NCBI RefSeq assembly: GCF_014174155.1
Contig: NZ_JABEQM010000003.1
Span: 124,001 to 188,000 of the forward strand
Length of the DNA stretch: 64,000 nt
Origin: Gluconacetobacter tumulisoli
GTDB taxonomy: Bacteria > Pseudomonadota > Alphaproteobacteria > Acetobacterales > Acetobacteraceae
Direction: 5' to 3'
Shown: piece after piece, positions 1 through 9,302 of the stretch
How positions within the stretch are numbered: the first letter of the stretch is position 1
Layout: each line of letters begins with the position of its first letter
The notes under the pieces: generated by a model
The model's input: the letters and a program-made list of their open reading frames with translations, nothing else
Databases searched by the model: none
What the model was told of the DNA's origin: nothing
Position numbers and translations under genes: made by a program

Positions 1-1
1 G

Positions 2-481
2 GGGCCGCCGGTCTTCGACGATGCCGACCGCGCATTCGCGGCGGAGATCCGCAAGACCCTGACCGAGGCGGATATCCGCGCGGCCTATACCCGCATGGGA
101 ATTCCCTACCGGCCGGACGCGGTGCTGTGCGACCTGATCGCGCCGCCCTGCGCCGAAGGCGACGGGACGTCCGGGTCGACGGATGTGGGGGATGTCAGCT
201 GGGCGGTACCGACGGTGCAGGCCCGGGGTGCGACCTGCGCCATCGGGACGCCGTTTCATTCCTGGCAGCTGACCGCGCAGGGCAAGGCCCCGGCGGCCCA
301 CAAGGGCATGATCCATACCGCCAAGGTCATGGCCGGGACGGCGATCGAGGTCATTCGGGACAACGCGTTGCTGCAGGCGGCCACGCAGGCCCATCGGGAC
401 CGGCTGGCCCGGCATCCCTACGTGTGTCCCATGCCCGACGACGTGGTGCCGCCGATTCGAAAACGCATGGAATCGTTGTAA
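2..481 (+). CDS. M20 family metallo-amidohydrolase, C-terminal part (AbgB-like)
   Basis: The reading frame is open from base 2, so the gene begins before the window and only the last 159 codons are here. The protein aligns along its whole visible length with the complete AbgB-like gene at 4189-5604; both share the run STDVGDVSW, GATCAIGTP, HSWQLTAQGK and AHKGM. Family members are cytoplasmic zinc hydrolases acting on amide bonds, such as the p-aminobenzoyl-glutamate hydrolase subunit AbgB. An SD-like aggaga lies 18 bases before the next gene, which probably belongs to the same operon. The substrate cannot be told from sequence. Confidence 0.85.
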   Translation, partial: GPPVFDDADRAFAAEIRKTLTEADIRAAYTRMGIPYRPDAVLCDLIAPPCAEGDGTSGSTDVGDVSWAVPTVQARGATCAIGTPFHSWQLTAQGKAPAAHKGMIHTAKVMAGTAIEVIRDNALLQAATQAHRDRLARHPYVCPMPDDVVPPIRKRMESL

Positions 482-499
482 GAGGCAGGAGAGCCGAGA

Positions 500-1675
500 G
501 TGCGAAACGAGTATTCGGTTCTGGAGAAGATCCGGACCTATCAGGGAGAGCTGGCCGCGTTCCGCCAGGACCTGCATGCCCATCCGGAACTGGGCATGGA
601 GGAATTCCGGACGTCCCAGAAGGTCGCGGACAAGCTTGCGGAATGGGGAATCGCCGTGCATCGCGGGGTTGGAGGGACCGGCGTCGTTGGCGTGCTGCGC
701 GCGGGCGACGGCCCGGCCTCGGTAGGGCTGCGCGCGGATATGGACGCCCTGGCGATGCAGGAGACCGGCAATCGCCCATATAGCAGCGGGACCGCGGGCC
801 GCATGCATGCCTGCGGGCATGACGGCCATACCACGATGCTGCTGGGTGCCGCGAAATATCTTGCGGAAACCAGGGATTTCGACGGGACGGTGAATTTCAT
901 CTTCCAGCCGGCCGAAGAAGGACGGGGCGGCGCCGAGGCGATGCTGGAGGACGGGCTGCTGACGCGGTTTCCCTGCGACCGTATCTTCGGGATGCATAAC
1001 TGGCCGGGCTATCCGGTCGGCAGCTTCGCCATCAATTCCGGCCCGGTGATGGCGGGGGGTGGCTTCTTCGACATCGTCGTGACAGGGCGAGGCGCACATG
1101 GCGCCCGGCCCGAGGAATCGGTCGACCCGGTCCTGACGGCGTGCCACATCGTGACGGCGCTGCAATCGATCGTCGCGCGCAACGTGGCGCCACGGGACAC
1201 CGCCGTGCTCAGCGTCACGAAAATCGTCGGCGGCGACGCCCACAACGTCATTCCACAGGTCGCGCGGATTGGCGGGACATTGCGGGCGTTCGACCCCGCG
1301 CTGCTGGCGCGGATCAAGGAGCGCATGGCGACGGTCGCATCCGGTGTCGCCATGGCCTTCGGCGCCACGGCCGAACTCAGCTTCGGCGTGCGGTTCGCCC
1401 CGACGGTGAATGATGAAGAGTGCGCCAGGGAGTTTGCCGACGCCGCCCAGGATATCGGCGGCGAGATCACGGTTGACCGCGCCATGGCGCCGGTCATGGG
1501 ATCGGAGGATTTCAGCTTCATGCTGGAGGCGGTTCGCGGGGCGTATATCTGTATCGGCAATGGCGATTCCGCCCCGCTGCATCACCCCGACTACGATTTC
1601 AACGACGAGGCCATCGCCTATGGCGCCTCCGCCCTCGCCAGGGTGGTGGAACGCGTGATGCAGCCCCCCGGCTGA
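500..1675 (+). CDS. M20 family amidohydrolase (HipO/AbgA-like)
   Basis: A 391-residue zinc-dependent amidohydrolase of the hippurate hydrolase/AbgA type. Visible motifs are HAHPE (residues 26-30), RADMDAL around 78-84, the metal-binding HACGHDGH (103-110), QPAEEG (136-141), GMHNWPG and a late MGSEDFS. The start is GTG, chosen because aggaga precedes it and no ATG fits the conserved N-terminus. It sits between two AbgB-like paralogues. In E. coli AbgA and AbgB pair to hydrolyse p-aminobenzoyl-glutamate, so a heteromeric hydrolase is possible, but acyl-amino acids are equally likely substrates. Cytoplasmic; no signal peptide. Confidence 0.88.
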   Translation: MRNEYSVLEKIRTYQGELAAFRQDLHAHPELGMEEFRTSQKVADKLAEWGIAVHRGVGGTGVVGVLRAGDGPASVGLRADMDALAMQETGNRPYSSGTAGRMHACGHDGHTTMLLGAAKYLAETRDFDGTVNFIFQPAEEGRGGAEAMLEDGLLTRFPCDRIFGMHNWPGYPVGSFAINSGPVMAGGGFFDIVVTGRGAHGARPEESVDPVLTACHIVTALQSIVARNVAPRDTAVLSVTKIVGGDAHNVIPQVARIGGTLRAFDPALLARIKERMATVASGVAMAFGATAELSFGVRFAPTVNDEECAREFADAAQDIGGEITVDRAMAPVMGSEDFSFMLEAVRGAYICIGNGDSAPLHHPDYDFNDEAIAYGASALARVVERVMQPPG

Positions 1676-1775
1676 ACAGGGGCAGGTCCGCGCAGGCGGA
1701 TACGCGCGACCTATATTATTATGATATCGAAATAAAAAATCTGACTGACAGATCACTGAAAAAGGAATATATCTT

Positions 1776-4148
1776 ATGTCCTGGAAAAATCATCCCCTCC
1801 GATGCCGACGGCGTATGTCGGCCGGACTCGCCGCCCTTCTGGGCACGTCGGTGCTCTCGACGGCGGGCATGGCGGATCCGGTCGCCGGCAGCCGTCGTCC
1901 GATTCAGGCGGCGAAGGGGACGGCCGCCGTTTATGCGGGTGGACATCGCGTGCCGGTGGTTCAGGCGGTCGCGGCATCGGGCAGCGAGGACGTGGTCGTC
2001 AACGATGTCCGGCGCGCCTTTCATTTCCAGGCGGCGCAGACCCAGGCGGATTCCGCGACCCACATGACGGCCGAGACGATCATCCGCAAGGGTGTGGTCG
2101 GCCTGACGGATTTGCAGAATCTGGCGCCGAACGTCACGATCCAGAGCGAAAATGGCGGGGCGACGACGAATTTCTACGTTCGTGGCGTCGGCATGCAGGA
2201 TCTGACCCAGAACAACACGCAATCGATCATGACCTATATCGACGACGTGGCGTATCCATTGTCGACGATGGCGTCGGGCATGATGTTCGACCTGGCCGGG
2301 GTCGACGTCAATCCCGGTCCGGTGGGTTTCGAGCACGGTCAGGCCGACAGCGGCGGCGAGATCCTGATCCACACCGCCGACCCGACCAGCACATGGCATG
2401 GCGGGGTGACCCAGGATATCGCAAGCTATGCCCGCAGCCGGACCGACCTGTTCATTTCAGGGCCGATCGCCAGGGGGCTGTCGTTCCGGATCGCCGGCCA
2501 GACGATGCATGGCGGCGGCTGGCAGTATAATCCCCAGACCCACGCGCATCTGGGCGACGCCGACGAGGGGGCCCTGCGCGCCAAGGTGAAATGGACGCCC
2601 GACAGCAAGACGGACATCATGCTGACCGGGCACTGGCTGCAGGACAATTCGGAGGTCGTGACCGGAAAGCCGGCGCTGAACTTCCTGTCATCGCAATTCA
2701 TACCGACCTTGCCCTACCAGCAGGCGGAGTGGGACATCCAGCCCGGTTTCGCGAAGCTGATCGGCCGGTCGCCGGACCTGAAGCCCAGCGAGCACAATAC
2801 GATCTGGGGCGCGGACCTGAAGATGTCGCGCGACCTGGGTTTCGCATCGCTGCAGAGCATCAGTGCCTACGAAACCGTGCGGGAAGGGGAATTTACCGAC
2901 GCGGACGCGACCTCCGCGCCGACAGGAGATACCTATCGCAATATCAACGCCAATTCCTTCTCGCAGGAATTGCGGCTGGCGTCCAAGCGGGCCAGCGATC
3001 CGCTGCAATGGGTGGTGGGCGCGTATTACAATCGCGTGCGCGTCTATCAGCAGATGTGGTTCGATTTCACCGGCTACGTTCCCAAGCGCGGCTATGTCTC
3101 GGAAACGCCGTTCCACCAGAACCAGCAGACGTTCAACCAGTTCGCGCATCTGTCCTATCGGCTGCCATACCATGTCACCCTGTTCGGCGGCATCAGCCAC
3201 GAGGCGGACGACCGGCAACTGGTCAATCTGTCGACCATCCATTTCGCCAGTGGCAATGCGTATCAGCCGACGACGGTGGTGGCGAATTTCGCCAATTCCG
3301 GGGCGGCCGCGAACCAGTTCAGCGGCGTCCTGGGCGCCCAGTGGCAGGCCACGAAGGATCTGATGTTCTATTTCAAGGTCAGCAAGGGATTCAAGCCGGG
3401 TGGGTTCACCGCGAACAACACCGTCGTGCAGGCCCAGCTGGCGCCGATGAAGCCCGAGACGGTGATGGCGTACGAGGCCGGGTTCAAGGCGGATATCGTG
3501 CCCAACCGGTTCCGCCTGAACGCCTCGGCGTTCTATTACGGCTATCACGACCAGCAGATCCTGGGGTATTATGTGGTGCCCAGCTACGGACCGCTTGGCC
3601 GTTTCGTCAATGTTCCGAAATCCGACATCTGGGGGATCGAGTTCAGCACGGAGATCCATCCGCTGCGCCATGTCTACCTGACGCAGAATTTCGGATATGA
3701 ACGCGGAAAATACACCAAGTTCCAGAATGTCAGCGTCGCCGCGACCAGTGCCCAGTATGCGCAGACCGGTGTGTGGTCGCCGCTGTATGATACCTATGAC
3801 GGTACGGATTCCGGGATTCCGAAACTGACCCTGAACGGTTCGGCGGATTATCGGTTCAACCCGCTGCCGTCCTATGAATGGGAAGGCGGGCTGGACTGGA
3901 TGTATCGCGACACCCAGGCGATGGCCCCGGGCGGCCTCGGGCAGCCGGGCTATCATCTGCCGGCCTATTTCCTGCTGGGGGCGCACATGACGTTCCGACC
4001 CACGAAGGGCCCGTGGTCCGCCACGGTCTATGCGTCCAACCTGCTGAATCGCGATTATTTCACCACCGGGGGCATGGCGACCACGACTTATTTCTGGATC
4101 CCGGGCCCGCCGCGCTTCATCGGTGGCCGTTTCGGTGTGAATTTCTGA
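1776..4148 (+). CDS. TonB-dependent outer-membrane receptor
   Basis: A 790-residue receptor with a signal peptide (about residues 1-33), a likely TonB box EDVVV (71-75), a plug domain (about 95-210) and a 22-stranded-type barrel ending in phenylalanine (GGRFGVNF). AAAGGA lies 9 bases before the ATG. The plug motif usually reading RGPxxxLYGxxAxGGxI is degenerate here (NPGPVGFEHGQADSGGEI). It imports an unknown ligand across the outer membrane using TonB energy. It lies between two M20 amidohydrolase genes, so the ligand may be an N-acylated amino acid or peptide that they cleave. That is inference from location only. Confidence 0.92.
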   Translation: MSWKNHPLRCRRRMSAGLAALLGTSVLSTAGMADPVAGSRRPIQAAKGTAAVYAGGHRVPVVQAVAASGSEDVVVNDVRRAFHFQAAQTQADSATHMTAETIIRKGVVGLTDLQNLAPNVTIQSENGGATTNFYVRGVGMQDLTQNNTQSIMTYIDDVAYPLSTMASGMMFDLAGVDVNPGPVGFEHGQADSGGEILIHTADPTSTWHGGVTQDIASYARSRTDLFISGPIARGLSFRIAGQTMHGGGWQYNPQTHAHLGDADEGALRAKVKWTPDSKTDIMLTGHWLQDNSEVVTGKPALNFLSSQFIPTLPYQQAEWDIQPGFAKLIGRSPDLKPSEHNTIWGADLKMSRDLGFASLQSISAYETVREGEFTDADATSAPTGDTYRNINANSFSQELRLASKRASDPLQWVVGAYYNRVRVYQQMWFDFTGYVPKRGYVSETPFHQNQQTFNQFAHLSYRLPYHVTLFGGISHEADDRQLVNLSTIHFASGNAYQPTTVVANFANSGAAANQFSGVLGAQWQATKDLMFYFKVSKGFKPGGFTANNTVVQAQLAPMKPETVMAYEAGFKADIVPNRFRLNASAFYYGYHDQQILGYYVVPSYGPLGRFVNVPKSDIWGIEFSTEIHPLRHVYLTQNFGYERGKYTKFQNVSVAATSAQYAQTGVWSPLYDTYDGTDSGIPKLTLNGSADYRFNPLPSYEWEGGLDWMYRDTQAMAPGGLGQPGYHLPAYFLLGAHMTFRPTKGPWSATVYASNLLNRDYFTTGGMATTTYFWIPGPPRFIGGRFGVNF

Positions 4149-4188
4149 TCGCGCACCCGTAATCTGGTCGAACGGAAGGGGAAGAGCC

Positions 4189-5604
4189 ATGCAGAACAGC
4201 GACGCGATATGGGATGTCGTCGAGGCGAGGAAGGAGCGGTTCATCGCCCTGAGCGATGCCGTATGGGACGTGCCGGAGCTGAATTATTGCGAAGACCGGT
4301 CGTCGGCGCTGCACGAGCAGGCATTGCGCGAGGAAGGTTTCCGCGTCACCCGGAACCTGGCCGGCCTGCCGACCTCGGTGATGGGGGAGGCCGGCGAGGG
4401 CGGTCCGGTCATCGCCATCCTGGGCGAATATGACGCGTTGCCCGGCCTGAGCCAGGCGGCGGGCGAGACAGCGCATCGTCCGCTGGCCGGCAGCGGCAAC
4501 GGGCATGGATGCGGCCACAACCTGCTGGGTTCGGCCGCGGCGCTGGCGGCCGCGGCCGTGAAGGACTGGCTGGCGGACAGCAGGATCGCGGGGCGTGTCC
4601 GCTATTACGGCTGCCCGGCGGAAGAGGGCGGCGCGGGCAAGGGATTCATGGTGCGCGCCGGCGTCTTCGACGACGTCGATATCGCCATATCGTGGCACCC
4701 GTCCAGTTTCGCCGGGGTCTTTCCCGCGTCCTCGCTGGCCAACCTCACCATCGATTTCACCTTCGTCGGGCGGGCATCCCACGCCGCGGCGGCGCCCCAT
4801 CTGGGGCGTTCGGCGCTGGACGCGGTGGAACTGATGAATCTGGGGGTCAATTACCTGCGGGAACACATGCTTCCCACCGCGCGCATTCATTACGCCTACC
4901 TGGATGCCGGCGGGGTCGCGCCGAACGTGGTGCAGGCCCGGGCGGTGGTCCGCTATGTCGTGCGGGCGACCGAGCTGTCGGACATGCTGGCGCTGGCCGA
5001 CCGGGTGCGCGCCGTCGCCGAGGGCGCGGCGCTGATGACCGAAACGACGGTGTCGTCCCAGGTCGTCAGCGGGATGGCCAACCTGCTGGGCAACGCGCCC
5101 CTGGAACGGGCGATGCAGGCGAATCTGGAGCGGATCGGCCCGCCGGATTTCGACGAGGCCGACCGGACGTTCGCCCGTGCGATGCAGGCGACCCTGACGC
5201 GTGACGACATCCTGGCGGCGAAGGCGATGATGGGCCTGGCGCCCGATGACGATCGTCCGCTGTGCGACGAGATCTTTCCGATCGCGCGGATGCGGCGGAC
5301 GATGCTGGGTTCGACCGACGTCGGCGATGTCAGCTGGACGGTGCCGACGGTCCAGGCGCTGGGGGCGACCTGCGCCATCGGGACGCCCCTGCATTCATGG
5401 CAGCTGACGGCACAGGGCAAGTCGCCGCTGGCCCACAAGGGCATGGTCCATGTCGCCAAGGTCATGGCCGCCACGGCGATCGACGTGCTGCGCGACGACG
5501 AACTGCGTGCGGCGGCGACGCGGCTTCACGCCGAACAGATCGCCCGGACCCCATATATCTGCCCCATTCCCGACGACGTCGCGCCGCCGCTGCCGGCCGC
5601 CTGA
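4189..5604 (+). CDS. M20 family amidohydrolase (AbgB-like)
   Basis: A complete 471-residue M20 metallohydrolase, close in length to E. coli AbgB (about 480). Motifs: GEYDALPG (79-86), metal-binding GHGCGHNLLG (105-114), YGCPAEEGGAGKG, and a dimerisation domain in the middle third. The ATG follows gaaggggaag. It is a paralogue of the truncated gene at the window start. Together with the HipO/AbgA-like gene upstream and the TonB receptor it forms an uptake-and-hydrolysis set. The exact amide substrate is not shown by sequence. Confidence 0.9.
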   Translation: MQNSDAIWDVVEARKERFIALSDAVWDVPELNYCEDRSSALHEQALREEGFRVTRNLAGLPTSVMGEAGEGGPVIAILGEYDALPGLSQAAGETAHRPLAGSGNGHGCGHNLLGSAAALAAAAVKDWLADSRIAGRVRYYGCPAEEGGAGKGFMVRAGVFDDVDIAISWHPSSFAGVFPASSLANLTIDFTFVGRASHAAAAPHLGRSALDAVELMNLGVNYLREHMLPTARIHYAYLDAGGVAPNVVQARAVVRYVVRATELSDMLALADRVRAVAEGAALMTETTVSSQVVSGMANLLGNAPLERAMQANLERIGPPDFDEADRTFARAMQATLTRDDILAAKAMMGLAPDDDRPLCDEIFPIARMRRTMLGSTDVGDVSWTVPTVQALGATCAIGTPLHSWQLTAQGKSPLAHKGMVHVAKVMAATAIDVLRDDELRAAATRLHAEQIARTPYICPIPDDVAPPLPAA

Positions 5605-5616
5605 CGGACGGCGGCC
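5595..5616. terminator. Hairpin between convergent genes
   Basis: A perfect 7-base inverted repeat GGCCGCC / GGCGGCC with an 8-base loop overlaps the end of the AbgB-like gene and the short gap to the convergent antiporter gene. There is no T-run on either side, so it is at best a weak or factor-assisted terminator. Confidence 0.3.
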
Positions 5617-5620
5617 ACAG

Positions 5621-7423
5621 TCACGGGAGGCCCGATGAGGCGGGCTGGGGGGGCTGCGTGGGGCAGGGGGCGGGCTCGATATCCGGCGCGGCCCTTCCCG
5701 CCGCCGGGCCGTGCGCGCGGTCGTCGCGGGGATCCGCGTCCTCGCGGGTGGCCACTTCCAGCATCGCGTGGGCGATTTCGCGTTCGCCCATGATGACGGT
5801 GCTGGCCCCCAGTTCCCGCAGATGCTCGACCGCGCTGTCGAAATGCGCGCGGGCGATGATCTCCAGCGACGGGTTGGCGGCGCGGGCCTGTTCCACGACC
5901 TGGCCGGCCTCGAAGATCTCGGGAATGGCGACCACCAGCAGGTGCGCTGCCTGCACGTTGGCCGCGCCCAGGACGGCCGGGTCGGCGGCGTTGCCCAGGA
6001 TGACCTCGATCCCGCGGTCGCGCAGGGGCTGGATCAGCGCATCCCCGGTTTCGATCACCAGCAATGGCCAGCCGGCATGCAGCAGCCCGTCGGTGACCAG
6101 CGCGCCGACCCGTCCGTAGCCGACCACTACCGCGTGCCCTTCCAACGTGGTGACCGGCCGGATGGTAGCCAGCGCCGTTCCACCGCCCTGCGGCGGGACC
6201 GCTGCCGCGTCGCGCCGGCCGGCCCAGGGTTTCAGCAGGGACACCACCAGGAATGCCAGGGGGTTCAGCAGGATCGACAGGATCGACACCCCCAGGATCA
6301 GGCTGCGCGCCCGTCCGTCCAGCAGGCCCAGATCGATCCCGAGCGCCGCGAGGATAAACGAGAATTCGCCGATCTGCGACAGGCCGGCCGCGATGGTCAG
6401 CGCCGTGCTCCATGTCTGGCGCAGGGCGCGCAGGGTCAGGAAGACCACCGCCGGCGTGCCCACGAAGACGACCGCCAGCGTACCCAGCAGCGGCGCCGGG
6501 TCGCGCACCAGGGTCGCGGGATCGAACAGCATGCCGACCGAAATGAAGAACAGCACCGCGAAGGCGTCCCGCAACGGCAGCGTTTCCTCGGCGGCGTGCT
6601 GGCTCAGCGCGGATTCGCTCAGGACCATGCCGGCCACGAATGCCCCCAGCGCGAAAGATACGCCGAACAGTTCCGATGCCATGTAGGCGACGCCCAGCGC
6701 CACGGCCAGCAATGCCAGCCGGAACAATTCGCGCGAACCGGTGCGGGCCACGTAATGCAATGCCGCCGGGATGACCCTGCGCCCGACCAGCAGCATCAGC
6801 CCGACGAAGGCCGCGACCTTGCCCAGCGTCACCGCCAGGGTCAGCGCCAGTTCGGCCAGGCCGGGGGAATGGCCATCCGATTGCGCCCCGCCCCCTTTCA
6901 GCAACGGGGCGACCACCGGCAGCAATACCAGCGCCAGGACCGTCATCAGGTCCTGGATCACCAGCCAGCCGATCGCCAGGTGCCCCCGTTCGGTATCCAT
7001 CAGCCGCTGTTCGTCCAGGGCGCGCAGCAGCACCACCGTGCTGGCCACGCTCAATGCCAGCCCGAAAACCAGCGCGGCGGCGGGGGGCCACCCCATCAGC
7101 AGCGCCAGTCCGCCCCCCAGGCCGGTCGACAGCACGACCTGAAGCAGGGTGCCCGGCAGCGCGACCGCGCGGACCGCCAGTAGATCCTTGACCGAGAAAT
7201 GCAGCCCCACCCCGAACATCAGGAGGATCACGCCGATTTCGGCCAGTTGCAGCGCCAGTTCCTGGTCGGCGACGAAGCCCGGCGTGAACGGCCCGACCAG
7301 GACGCCCGCCAGCAGATAGCCGACCAGGACCGAGATCCCCAGCCGGTTGGCCAGCACCCCGAGGAAGAACGCCAGGGTCAGCCCGGTGACCAGGATGGTG
7401 ATCAGCGGGCTGGCGTGGGTCAT
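5621..7423 (-). CDS. CPA2 family cation/proton antiporter (Kef/YbaL-like)
   Basis: A 600-residue membrane protein of the Kef-type monovalent cation:proton antiporter family. The first 400 or so residues form about 12 hydrophobic segments. From about residue 420 a TrkA-N (RCK) nucleotide-binding domain follows, with the Rossmann motif VVVGYGRVG and the acidic end of strand two (VIETG). The tail is Pro/Ala-rich and probably disordered. The domain order matches YbaL/RosB proteins, which exchange K+ or Na+ for protons under redox or pH stress. It is transcribed alone, convergent to the M20 genes, with GGAGC just before the ATG. Confidence 0.9.
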   Translation of the reverse strand: MTHASPLITILVTGLTLAFFLGVLANRLGISVLVGYLLAGVLVGPFTPGFVADQELALQLAEIGVILLMFGVGLHFSVKDLLAVRAVALPGTLLQVVLSTGLGGGLALLMGWPPAAALVFGLALSVASTVVLLRALDEQRLMDTERGHLAIGWLVIQDLMTVLALVLLPVVAPLLKGGGAQSDGHSPGLAELALTLAVTLGKVAAFVGLMLLVGRRVIPAALHYVARTGSRELFRLALLAVALGVAYMASELFGVSFALGAFVAGMVLSESALSQHAAEETLPLRDAFAVLFFISVGMLFDPATLVRDPAPLLGTLAVVFVGTPAVVFLTLRALRQTWSTALTIAAGLSQIGEFSFILAALGIDLGLLDGRARSLILGVSILSILLNPLAFLVVSLLKPWAGRRDAAAVPPQGGGTALATIRPVTTLEGHAVVVGYGRVGALVTDGLLHAGWPLLVIETGDALIQPLRDRGIEVILGNAADPAVLGAANVQAAHLLVVAIPEIFEAGQVVEQARAANPSLEIIARAHFDSAVEHLRELGASTVIMGEREIAHAMLEVATREDADPRDDRAHGPAAGRAAPDIEPAPCPTQPPQPASSGLP

Positions 7424-7501
7424 GATCGGTGCTCCTTCGTTTCGGTCTAACGAACGGACCCCGCCGGTAGTTGTCGCGTCATGATCGTGGCCGGCATGGG
7501 A

Positions 7502-8323
7502 TCATGCGCGAAAGGGGGCGAATTCGGGATCGGTTGCGAAGATGCTGTCGTAATAATCGCGATGGCCCAGGTGCCGGGCGACGTCCTCGTCAACGATGGC
7601 CAGGGTGTCCTGGTGGAAGTGCAGGGCGGTCGCGCTGATCATGGACGTGACCGGCCCTTCGACCGCCTGCGCCAGGATGCTGGCCTTGGCGGACCCCGTG
7701 GCGACAAGCACGATCCGCCGGGCCTCCAGGATCGTGCCGACGCCCATCGTCAATGCGCGTTGCGGGACGGCGTCGATATCGCCGTCGAACAGGGCGGCGT
7801 TCTGCCGCCGGGTGCCGGGCGCCAGCGTGATGTCGCGGGTGCGCGACGTGAAGGGGGAGAGGGGTTCGTTGAAACCGATATGCCCCGTCTCGCCGATGCC
7901 GACCAGTTGCAGGTCGATGCCGCCGGCCCGGCGGATGGCGTCCTCGTACCGGGCGGCCTCGGCCACCAGATCGGCGGCCGATCCGTCCGGCAGCATCGTA
8001 TTCCCGATGGGGATGTCGATGCGCGAGAACAGATGTTCGTTCATGTAGGTCCGGTACGAATGGACGCTGCCCGGTGGCAGGCCGATATATTCGTCCAGGT
8101 TGAACGTGCGGCAGCGCGAGAAATCGAGGCCCTCCGCGGCGCTGATCCCGACCAGTTCGCCATACACCCGTTCCATCGTGCGGCCGGTGGCCAGCCCCAG
8201 AACGCAGTCCGGCCGGGCCTTGACCAGGTCGGCGATCAGGCGGGCCGTCATTGCCGCGACGGCCCGATCATCGTTCCGCACCACCAATTTCATGCCTGCA
8301 TGCTCCCAGACCGTTGCATCCAT
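7502..8323 (-). CDS. nagB: Glucosamine-6-phosphate deaminase
   Basis: A 273-residue NagB homologue converting glucosamine-6-phosphate to fructose-6-phosphate and ammonia, the last step of GlcNAc catabolism. Diagnostic motifs are GLATGRTME (phosphate binding), FNLDEYIGL (catalytic Asp of the DEY motif), GHIGFNEP (His and Glu of the ring-opening system) and ALTMGVGTI. Length matches the bacterial enzyme (about 266). It is divergent from the regulator and nagA, with repeated GATCATA boxes in the gap. Those boxes make it likely that nagB is controlled by the DeoR-family protein. Confidence 0.95.
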   Translation of the reverse strand: MDATVWEHAGMKLVVRNDDRAVAAMTARLIADLVKARPDCVLGLATGRTMERVYGELVGISAAEGLDFSRCRTFNLDEYIGLPPGSVHSYRTYMNEHLFSRIDIPIGNTMLPDGSAADLVAEAARYEDAIRRAGGIDLQLVGIGETGHIGFNEPLSPFTSRTRDITLAPGTRRQNAALFDGDIDAVPQRALTMGVGTILEARRIVLVATGSAKASILAQAVEGPVTSMISATALHFHQDTLAIVDEDVARHLGHRDYYDSIFATDPEFAPFRA

Positions 8324-8370
8324 GGATAAGGGGCGATCTCGCCCGTGAGGTCGTCATGGCGGCAAAACAA

Positions 8371-8421
8371 GATCATATGCAAGCATAAAAACTGACAAAA
8401 CGATCATAATCGATCATATGC
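8371..8421. promoter_or_regulatory. Three GATCATA boxes, probable operator of the nag divergent region
   Basis: GATCATATGC occurs at 8371-8380 and again at 8412-8421, exactly 41 bases (about four helical turns) apart. A related GATCATAATC lies at 8402-8411. They are in the AT-rich gap between divergent nagB and the DeoR-family gene. Repeated short boxes in this place fit a DeoR/AgaR-type operator acting on both directions. This is inference from position and repetition. Confidence 0.6.
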
Positions 8422-8501
8422 TCCGGTTGACTTGCGCGCCGGGTTTCACGATGGATAGGCCTTTCATCCGGCGGCGCACCGCCCCGGAACGGAGGATGGA
8501 C

Positions 8502-9302
8502 GTGCTGCCCGACCGCCTGACGCAGATCCGGCATCATCTCTACCGGCATGGGACGACGGGGATCCACGATCTGGCCCGGGTGGTGAACGCCTCGCTGGCG
8601 ACCATCCGGCGGGACTTGCAACGGCTGGAGGAGCAAGGGGTCGTCGTGCGGACCCATGGCGGGGCCGCGATCGCGGAATCCGCAGGGTTCGAGGCCGGGT
8701 TCGCGACCCGGGAGAACCGGGGGCTGGAGGCCAAGCGGGCCATTGCCGATGCCGCCTTCGCAGGGCTGCGTCCGGGATCGACGGTCTTCCTCGATGCTGG
8801 GACGACGGTCCTGCAACTGGCGCGGCGGCTGCGCCTGACCCCGATGAAGCTGACGATCTTTTCCAACAGCATCGCCATCGCGGACACCCTGACGGGGGTG
8901 GAGGACATCCAGCTGGTCCTGCTGGGCGGTCGCCTGCGGCATGAAAACAGGTGCGTCGTGGGGCCGCTGGCGCGTCAGGCGATCGAGGGGCTGTGGTTCG
9001 ACCGGCTCTATCTCGGGGCCAGTGCCATCCAGCCCGACGGCGCGATCGCGACCCCCGACAGCGACGAGGCGGCCTTGAACGCCGCCATGCTGGCGCGGTC
9101 CGGCGAGCGCATCCTGCTGGCCGACAGCAGCAAGTTCGGATGCCATTCCACCTATCGCGTCGGAACGTTGGACCAGATCGGACAGGTCCATACCGATACT
9201 GGCCTGTCCGCGGACTGGACGCAGCGTCTGCGGCAGATGAACCTGGCCCTGCATCTGGTTGCGGCGGCCGCATCCCGTCCGGCGGAGGAGAACCGACGAT
9301 GA
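8502..9302 (+). CDS. DeoR-family transcriptional regulator of amino-sugar genes
   Basis: A DeoR-family repressor: an N-terminal helix-turn-helix (LPDRLTQIRHHL then VVNASLATIRRDLQRLEEQG) and a C-terminal sugar-phosphate sensor domain (DAGTTVLQLA, LLGGRLR, DSSKFG). The frame is open from 8418, but GTG at 8502 is preferred: GGAGG ends 6 bases before it and the family motif starts there. Starting at 8418 would also put coding sequence over the operator boxes. Its stop overlaps the nagA start by 4 bases (ATGA), so the two are translationally coupled. The inducer is probably an amino-sugar phosphate. Confidence 0.88.
   Translation: MLPDRLTQIRHHLYRHGTTGIHDLARVVNASLATIRRDLQRLEEQGVVVRTHGGAAIAESAGFEAGFATRENRGLEAKRAIADAAFAGLRPGSTVFLDAGTTVLQLARRLRLTPMKLTIFSNSIAIADTLTGVEDIQLVLLGGRLRHENRCVVGPLARQAIEGLWFDRLYLGASAIQPDGAIATPDSDEAALNAAMLARSGERILLADSSKFGCHSTYRVGTLDQIGQVHTDTGLSADWTQRLRQMNLALHLVAAAASRPAEENRR

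Noticed and set aside
2688-4244. A 518-codon minus-strand frame opposite the first TonB receptor
   Set aside because: Low-complexity Arg/Gln-rich translation without motifs, entirely inside a clear receptor gene.
5711-7183. A 490-codon plus-strand frame opposite the antiporter
   Set aside because: Gln/His/Arg-rich shadow of a membrane-protein gene; no start signal.
7502-8323. Loss of the catalytic Asp in NagB (GETGH in place of E. coli GNDGH)
   Set aside because: From memory this position also varies in other bacterial NagB proteins, and the DEY and GFNEP motifs are intact, so it is not evidence for inactivity.
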